Source: Spirochaetota bacterium
Lineage (GTDB): Bacteria; Spirochaetota; UBA4802; JAFGDQ01
Reading direction: 5' to 3'
Assembly: GCA_016934735.1 (NCBI GenBank)
Contig: JAFGSG010000082.1
Coordinates: forward strand, 1-37,881
Length of the DNA: 37,881 bases
The notes under the pieces are model-generated. The model did not search any database. It was not told where the DNA came from and saw only the letters and a list, made by a program, of their open reading frames with translations. The position numbers and the translations under genes are program-made. This document shows positions 34,153 through 37,881 of the stretch, in pieces (position 1 is the stretch's first letter; each line of letters starts with the position of its first letter).

Positions 34153-35136
34153 TTAAGCAAACATTACATTTGCGAGTTTTTCAATCATCTGAAGGCCTGT
34201 TACATCCCGTTCCATCTCGGGAACCCACGCATGGATATCCTTGAAGGTATCATTAATTACCTTTACATAATGCTCCTGCATGGAAATACGGTTCTTCAGA
34301 TATTCCGGGATATTCTGGTTCTTCAGTTCCTCCGGAAGCACCCTGTTTACTATATAGCCGCTCAGGGGAACGTCGAATTTCGCGAATAGTTCACCAGCCT
34401 TGACCGTATCGTTGATTATCATTTCTTCCGGTGTGATCACAAAAAAGAAAGCAGTCTTCTTTTTATCTGTTAGTATCCCGGATGACTTATTAATGCGGTC
34501 TTTGATGTAAAGAAGCTCATTCAGAATCGCATCCTCGTCCAGTTCCTTATCGCGCTTAATGACAGCAGCGACCTGATCGTACTCGCGCATCTGCTGTCGC
34601 AGATTGGTTATCTTGTCTATCCATGCGTCGTAGACAGAAGCCATGCTGAGATAATACAATGCATGCCCCAGAGGCACAAGATCGTAGATGTAGTAATCAA
34701 ATCCGCCTTTTACAACAATATCTACCACCTCGTCGAAGATGGCGCTTTCTTCCATAGCTGGCTCCGCAGCTGCAGCCTGAATATAGCTCTCGATCTCTTC
34801 AGGTATCTTATCCAGGCCGTACATGTCGAGTATCTTCTTGCGTATCTCAGCCTGATACTCCTTAACGCGGCGGTCTGCATCGATCTCCTGTGCATAAAGA
34901 TTCGGCATTATTTCAGTAGGCCCCTTGCCGAAGATGTCCCTTTTAAAAATATCGCTTAATGATGCCTGCGGATCAACGGAAAAAACCAGAACTCTCTTAC
35001 CCTGCTTAGCCAGATAATAGGCAGCAGCAGCTGAAAACGTTGTTTTGCCCAGACCGCCTTTTCCTCCGAACATGATATAACGGCGATCCGGATACTGTTC
35101 AAATATTTTTGTCAGTGAAATAGGAACCACCTCCAT
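34153..35136 (-). CDS. ArsA/Get3-like ATPase A, with altered switch II
   Basis: A 327-residue paralogue of the downstream ATPase B. The P-loop is at residues 24-33 (GGKGGLGKTT). Switch I keeps the catalytic-type Asp (SVDPQASLSD, Asp55) but lost the following His. Switch II, normally DTAPTGH, is degenerate: YDLVPLGHALYYLS. It shares with B the region MEESAIFDEVVDI and the segment DAWIDKI after switch II. Because A retains the Asp that B lacks, the pair looks like a heterodimer with complementary sites. The GGAGGTGG sequence falls just inside the ATG at 35136, and a TATAAT ends two bases before it, so the exact start is uncertain. The small protein at 35207 is encoded 70 bases upstream in the same direction. 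Confidence 0.85.
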   Translation of the reverse strand: MEVVPISLTKIFEQYPDRRYIMFGGKGGLGKTTFSAAAAYYLAKQGKRVLVFSVDPQASLSDIFKRDIFGKGPTEIMPNLYAQEIDADRRVKEYQAEIRKKILDMYGLDKIPEEIESYIQAAAAEPAMEESAIFDEVVDIVVKGGFDYYIYDLVPLGHALYYLSMASVYDAWIDKITNLRQQMREYDQVAAVIKRDKELDEDAILNELLYIKDRINKSSGILTDKKKTAFFFVITPEEMIINDTVKAGELFAKFDVPLSGYIVNRVLPEELKNQNIPEYLKNRISMQEHYVKVINDTFKDIHAWVPEMERDVTGLQMIEKLANVMFA

Positions 35137-35206
35137 GATTATATAACACCAATAAATAATACTGGTATATTATATAGTAAATTTGTATGATTCAATTTTA
35201 AAACTA

Positions 35207-35509
35207 TTACGCTAACGCGTCTGTTAAATCTTTCTCTCTTAGCATCCTGCGCTTCCACGTAGAAATCTGAGGAACAACATAAGGTAAAAGCCTCAATGAA
35301 TAATATGGAGGAAGGATGGGAACGCCCAGCATGTCTCCCATGGTGATCAGAATAAAAAGGTGTTCCATGCTTGCACGCGATTTAAGCGCGAAACGCGCCG
35401 AATCGTGCGCCGCTACTCCGTATACAAATTGTTTTACGGCATTTAAAAATCCGCCTTTCTTTTTTTCTTCCGGCTTTACATCTTCCGGGTTATTTTCTTT
35501 TTCTGACAT
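35207..35509 (-). CDS. small membrane-associated protein encoded with the ArsA-like pair
   Basis: A 100-residue protein of unrecognised family. The N-terminal 20 residues are charged and Lys/Glu/Pro-rich (NNPEDVKPEEKKKGG), followed by AVKQFVYGVAAHDSARFALK. The central to C-terminal part is hydrophobic, with MEHLFILITMGDMLGVPILP and YYSLRLLPYVVPQI, which may form one or two membrane segments, then a basic tail (WKRRMLREKDL). CAGGAG precedes ATG 35509. Its position ahead of two Get3-like ATPases suggests a partner or client in the membrane (inference). Confidence 0.7.
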   Translation of the reverse strand: MSEKENNPEDVKPEEKKKGGFLNAVKQFVYGVAAHDSARFALKSRASMEHLFILITMGDMLGVPILPPYYSLRLLPYVVPQISTWKRRMLREKDLTDALA

Positions 35510-35547
35510 AAAAAAGCTCCTGATTGATTAACTTGTGCCCTCATCTT

Positions 35548-35578
35548 CCTTCCCCTCTCCTTTCGGGAGAGGGGAAGG
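35548..35578. terminator. strong G/C palindrome after cstA, possible terminator or REP-like repeat
   Basis: CCTTCCCCTCTCC (35548-35560) and GGAGAGGGGAAGG (35566-35578) pair perfectly over 13 bp around TTTCG. It lies 32 bases after the cstA stop and 38 before the small-protein start, on their shared strand. There is no clean T-run. It could be an intrinsic terminator or a repetitive palindrome; its ends do not match the TIR family. Confidence 0.5.
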
Positions 35579-35610
35579 GGTAAGGTTATAAACTCATTGT
35601 TAATATTTTC

Positions 35611-37284
35611 TTACGCACTTTTCTTCTTCAAAGCTTTATATCTTTTGAATGCCTTTATACCTTCAACAGCCAGTATAATTGCAGCAACAACCAGATATAT
35701 GCCCACAAGGCCCATCAGAATATTTCCGACCAGCGCCTCACCTGAGACTGCCCCGGAAAAAACTTTTTCAAGCAGATTATAGGAAGTAAATGCCAGAGCC
35801 GCGATAGTTGTAATGAACATGAATATCATGGGGTAAAACGACCATGCATATGATTTTCCTTCGAACATCAGCCATGCTGTAATAAGCATTAAAGCCAGAG
35901 ACGCCATAAGCTGATTTGCTCCCCCGAAAAGGATCCACAGGTATTGCCACCATCCGGTTAGAACAAGGATAATGCCGAGAATGCTGGCTATCAAGGTGCC
36001 TATATGCGCATTTTTAAAAACAGCGCTCACATTTCCAAGCAATTCAGATGTCGCGATTCTCATGAAGCGGATAACAAGCTGCATTATTGTTATTGCCAGA
36101 ACTATCATCATAACGCTTCCATAAGATCTTCCAATATCAGCCGGCAATCCAAGCGCACCTAAAAAATTTGAGACGCCTGCGGCGAACATAGCGGCAGGCC
36201 CTTTTACTATTGCTTCACCGTATTCAGACGATGACGCAAAAATAGTACCTGCAATTATGAGTGCGAATAAAGCAAGCATCATCTCAACGAACATAACGCC
36301 TGCTCCGACCGGGCGGGCATCAAGTTCACTCTCAAGCTGTCTTGCGGTTCCCGAACTTGATACAATGCTGTGCCATCCCGATATAGCCCCGCATGCTATA
36401 GTGACAAACATAATGGGCCATAACGGTCCGATTTTAATATTAAAACCGGTGAATGCCGGAAGAGTAAAATTAGGATGAAGTACAAAAATTCCGATTATTC
36501 CGAAAAGCAGGCCTAAAAATACAATATAGGACGCAACATAGTTAATCGGCAGGGCAAAACGCCATATAGGCAGAACTGCAGCAAAATAGCAGAATACAAA
36601 CGCTATGATAGCCCACAGAATCCTGCTGTTGGACAGTCCCTCCCCGAGTATTGCATCCGAAGGGGCTATGGTGCCGACATAAATTCCCAGAAGGGCAATA
36701 ACTACCGTAACAACGGTTGTAAGTATTATATCCCTTTTCCATTTATAGATCATCTGGCCGGCAAGAATTCCGGCGATCGTCAAAAAAAGCCATGCCATGG
36801 GTGCTGCTTTTAAAGAAATGGCGGTACTAACTACAACATTGCCGAACGCGCCTGCAATTAAAAGCAGATAGAAGTAAATGAATGACAGAAGAATGACCCT
36901 TGCCCTTGGTGAGACCAGTTTATGGCTGAGGCCCCCGAATGATGCACCGTCATTGCGCATCGCAACCATCATGCTCGAATAGTCCTGGACCCAGCCTATG
37001 AAAAAAGTGCCTGCCAGAATCCATATCAGCGCAGGCAGCCATCCCCATTGAATCGCGACAATAGGCCCGATGATCGGGGCAGCACCGGCGATTGATTTAA
37101 ACTGATAGCCGAACAGAATGTTCTTGTTTGTCGGCATAAATTCAACACCATCCATATACATCTTTGCAGGTGTTGCGCGTTTTGCATCTGCCTTGATTAC
37201 TTTAGAATCAATATATTTGGCATAAACACGATAACCAAGGAAGGCGACAATGAAACCTAAAATGAGAACAACAATAGAATTCAT
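35611..37284 (-). CDS. cstA: CstA family carbon-starvation transporter
   Basis: A 557-residue polytopic protein with about sixteen membrane segments. Family landmarks are NKNILFGYQFKSIAGAAPIIGP near residue 55, IQWGWLPALIWILAGTFFIG, VQDYSSMMVAMRNDGASFGG, and GAISGWHSIVSSSGTARQLE mid-protein. CstA/BtsT proteins import peptides or pyruvate; the length fits the shorter bacterial type rather than the ~700-residue E. coli form. ATG 37284 has AAGGGGG upstream. A perfect 13-base palindrome (ACAATACTATTGT, 37327-37339) lies in its leader and may be an operator. The MITE-like element at 37456 lies further upstream. Confidence 0.93.
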   Translation of the reverse strand: MNSIVVLILGFIVAFLGYRVYAKYIDSKVIKADAKRATPAKMYMDGVEFMPTNKNILFGYQFKSIAGAAPIIGPIVAIQWGWLPALIWILAGTFFIGWVQDYSSMMVAMRNDGASFGGLSHKLVSPRARVILLSFIYFYLLLIAGAFGNVVVSTAISLKAAPMAWLFLTIAGILAGQMIYKWKRDIILTTVVTVVIALLGIYVGTIAPSDAILGEGLSNSRILWAIIAFVFCYFAAVLPIWRFALPINYVASYIVFLGLLFGIIGIFVLHPNFTLPAFTGFNIKIGPLWPIMFVTIACGAISGWHSIVSSSGTARQLESELDARPVGAGVMFVEMMLALFALIIAGTIFASSSEYGEAIVKGPAAMFAAGVSNFLGALGLPADIGRSYGSVMMIVLAITIMQLVIRFMRIATSELLGNVSAVFKNAHIGTLIASILGIILVLTGWWQYLWILFGGANQLMASLALMLITAWLMFEGKSYAWSFYPMIFMFITTIAALAFTSYNLLEKVFSGAVSGEALVGNILMGLVGIYLVVAAIILAVEGIKAFKRYKALKKKSA

Positions 37285-37801
37285 TTTACAACCCCCTTAA
37301 TATATTTTTAACGCATTATTTCAGCAACAATACTATTGTCTTTAAGAAAATCAATGAAATTTTAATGAATTTTTTAAATTTTATATAATACTTTTAAATA
37401 ACTTCTAAAATACTAAATACTTAAAAACTGATCCGGCTGCTTTAAGAGTAAACAATGGAGTTATTTTATAACTCATTTCTTATTGAGAGCGGGAGCATAA
37501 GTATTTCCTTCCCCGTTTGCGGCGGGGGAGGAAATACTTATGCTGAGTCCAAGTTAAGAAACATATCTAATGATCTTTGAAATATTGTTATTGATCTTTT
37601 AACAAAAGCATTATAAAACAAAAAAATAGTTGTTAAAAAATATTACAATTATTACTTTGTGACTATATTATAGCTATCCTTCGTTTAACAGATGTAATTA
37701 CTAATATAAATACAGCAATGGAACAATTACACTGTTTCTGTTTATAATTAGTTAGACCTTATTTAAAAAAACCAAATTACTTTTCATAAAGGAGGAATAA
37801 G
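37285..37801. other. divergent intergenic region upstream of cstA and the 3'-edge gene
   Basis: These 517 bases contain no complete gene. They hold the small palindrome at 37327-37339, the repeat element at 37456-37569, and the Shine-Dalgarno AGGAGG at 37791-37796 for the gene starting at 37802. Promoters for both flanking genes must lie here. Confidence 0.45.
37456..37569. repeat. 114-bp TIR-bounded hairpin element (MITE-like), copy 2
   Basis: The left end TGGAGTTATTTTATAACT (37456-37473) matches the left end of the 11697 element at 14 of 18 positions, and the right end AGTTAAGAAACATATCTA (37552-37569) matches the 68-85 site at 16 of 18. The core is again a long hairpin: 37494-37509 pairs completely with 37529-37544, continued by C/G pairs toward a loop near TTTGCGG, which resembles the CCTGCGA loop of copy 1. 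The hairpin arms differ in sequence between copies but pair internally, so the structure is conserved more than the sequence. Confidence 0.7.
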
Positions 37802-37881
37802 ATGTCATCAGTACCAACCACAATTAAAACATGGCAGATGGTTCAGCCCGCAGTATTCAACAAAGAAACAAAAACAAGTAC
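37802..37881 (+). CDS. 5' end of a dehydrogenase, possibly 6-hydroxycyclohexene-carbonyl-CoA dehydrogenase-like
   Basis: Only the first 26 codons are in the window. The start is clear: ATG 37802 with AGGAGG five bases upstream. The fragment, TIKTWQMVQPAVFNKETKT, resembles the N-terminus of zinc-type medium-chain alcohol dehydrogenases, most closely, from memory, the 6-hydroxycyclohex-1-ene-1-carbonyl-CoA dehydrogenases of anaerobic aromatic or alicyclic acid degraders. That specific match is tentative because the catalytic and Rossmann regions lie beyond the edge. Confidence 0.45.
   Translation, partial: MSSVPTTIKTWQMVQPAVFNKETKTS

Noticed and set aside
33025-35136. Arsenite efflux (ars) operon
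   Set aside because: No arsR, arsB, arsC or arsD nearby, no arsenite cysteine motif seen, and switch motifs are divergent; ArsA-like fold only.
35548-35578. Third copy of the TIR/hairpin family
   Set aside because: The hairpin is G/C-rich in a similar way but the flanking 18-bp terminal repeats are absent.
1-37881. CRISPR array, tRNA, rRNA, transposase or phage genes
   Set aside because: No regularly spaced direct repeats, tRNA-like cloverleaf, rRNA segment or recognisable transposase/integrase frame was found by eye on either strand.

Overview
The window is AT-rich, gene-dense DNA from a diderm (Gram-negative-type) bacterium. The evidence for an outer membrane is two lipobox lipoproteins, a signal-peptide beta-barrel protein and a LolA-like lipoprotein-sorting protein. 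The lineage cannot be fixed from sequence alone. The mixture (PAS-LuxR regulator, repeated-domain lipoproteins, paired ArsA-like ATPases, CstA, and a 3' gene fragment resembling the alicyclic acyl-CoA dehydrogenases of anaerobic aromatic degraders) fits a free-living, probably anaerobic spirochaete or deltaproteobacterium-like organism. No rRNA, tRNA, CRISPR array, phage gene or transposase gene was seen.

Layout: 1-583 is the 3' part of a PAS-LuxR regulator, cut at its 5' end next to a solo repeat terminus. 990-4005 holds two secreted lipoproteins; the second is split by an in-frame TAG. 4379-5051 has a possible 34-residue membrane peptide, a strong terminator and a glycine-zipper protein. 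5352-8877 (minus) is a MoxR / DUF58 / DUF4129 operon. 8943-11585 (minus) is an Nramp-related transporter with its PRC/MgtE_N/CBS partner. 11979-17992 (minus) is a run of unrelated genes: cyclophilin, hisF, an orphan ATP-grasp ligase, a Kef-type antiporter and an HDAC-family deacetylase. 18352-23029 (plus) has an amidohydrolase, a CsgG-like periplasmic protein, and a TPR / DUF4037 / DUF4125 cassette. 23083-30157 (minus) has a STAS protein and a six-gene envelope operon: LolA-like protein, two FtsX/MacB-type permeases, ABC ATPase, CDF metal transporter, outer-membrane barrel. 30460-37284 holds an SSS symporter (plus), a cupin, two ArsA/Get3-like ATPases with a small partner protein, and CstA (all minus). 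The last 80 bases begin a plus-strand dehydrogenase.

Three kinds of palindromic intergenic element run through the window. (1) A TIR-bounded family of about 114-118 bp with a G/C hairpin core occurs at 11697-11814 and 37456-37569, with a solo end at 68-85. (2) A second family of about 120 bp occurs at 13456-13575 and 19178-19298. (3) A 90-bp inverted repeat separates the two ArsA-like genes. The first two look like non-autonomous, MITE-like elements.

The best candidates for undescribed biology are: the paired ArsA/Get3-like ATPases, in which each partner has lost a different part of the active-site signature (one carries the Asn equivalent of the ATPase-dead Get3 D57N) and which sit beside a small membrane-associated protein; the LolA/ABC/CDF/barrel operon, which may couple metal handling to envelope export; and the TPR-DUF4037-DUF4125 cassette downstream of a CsgG-like protein.
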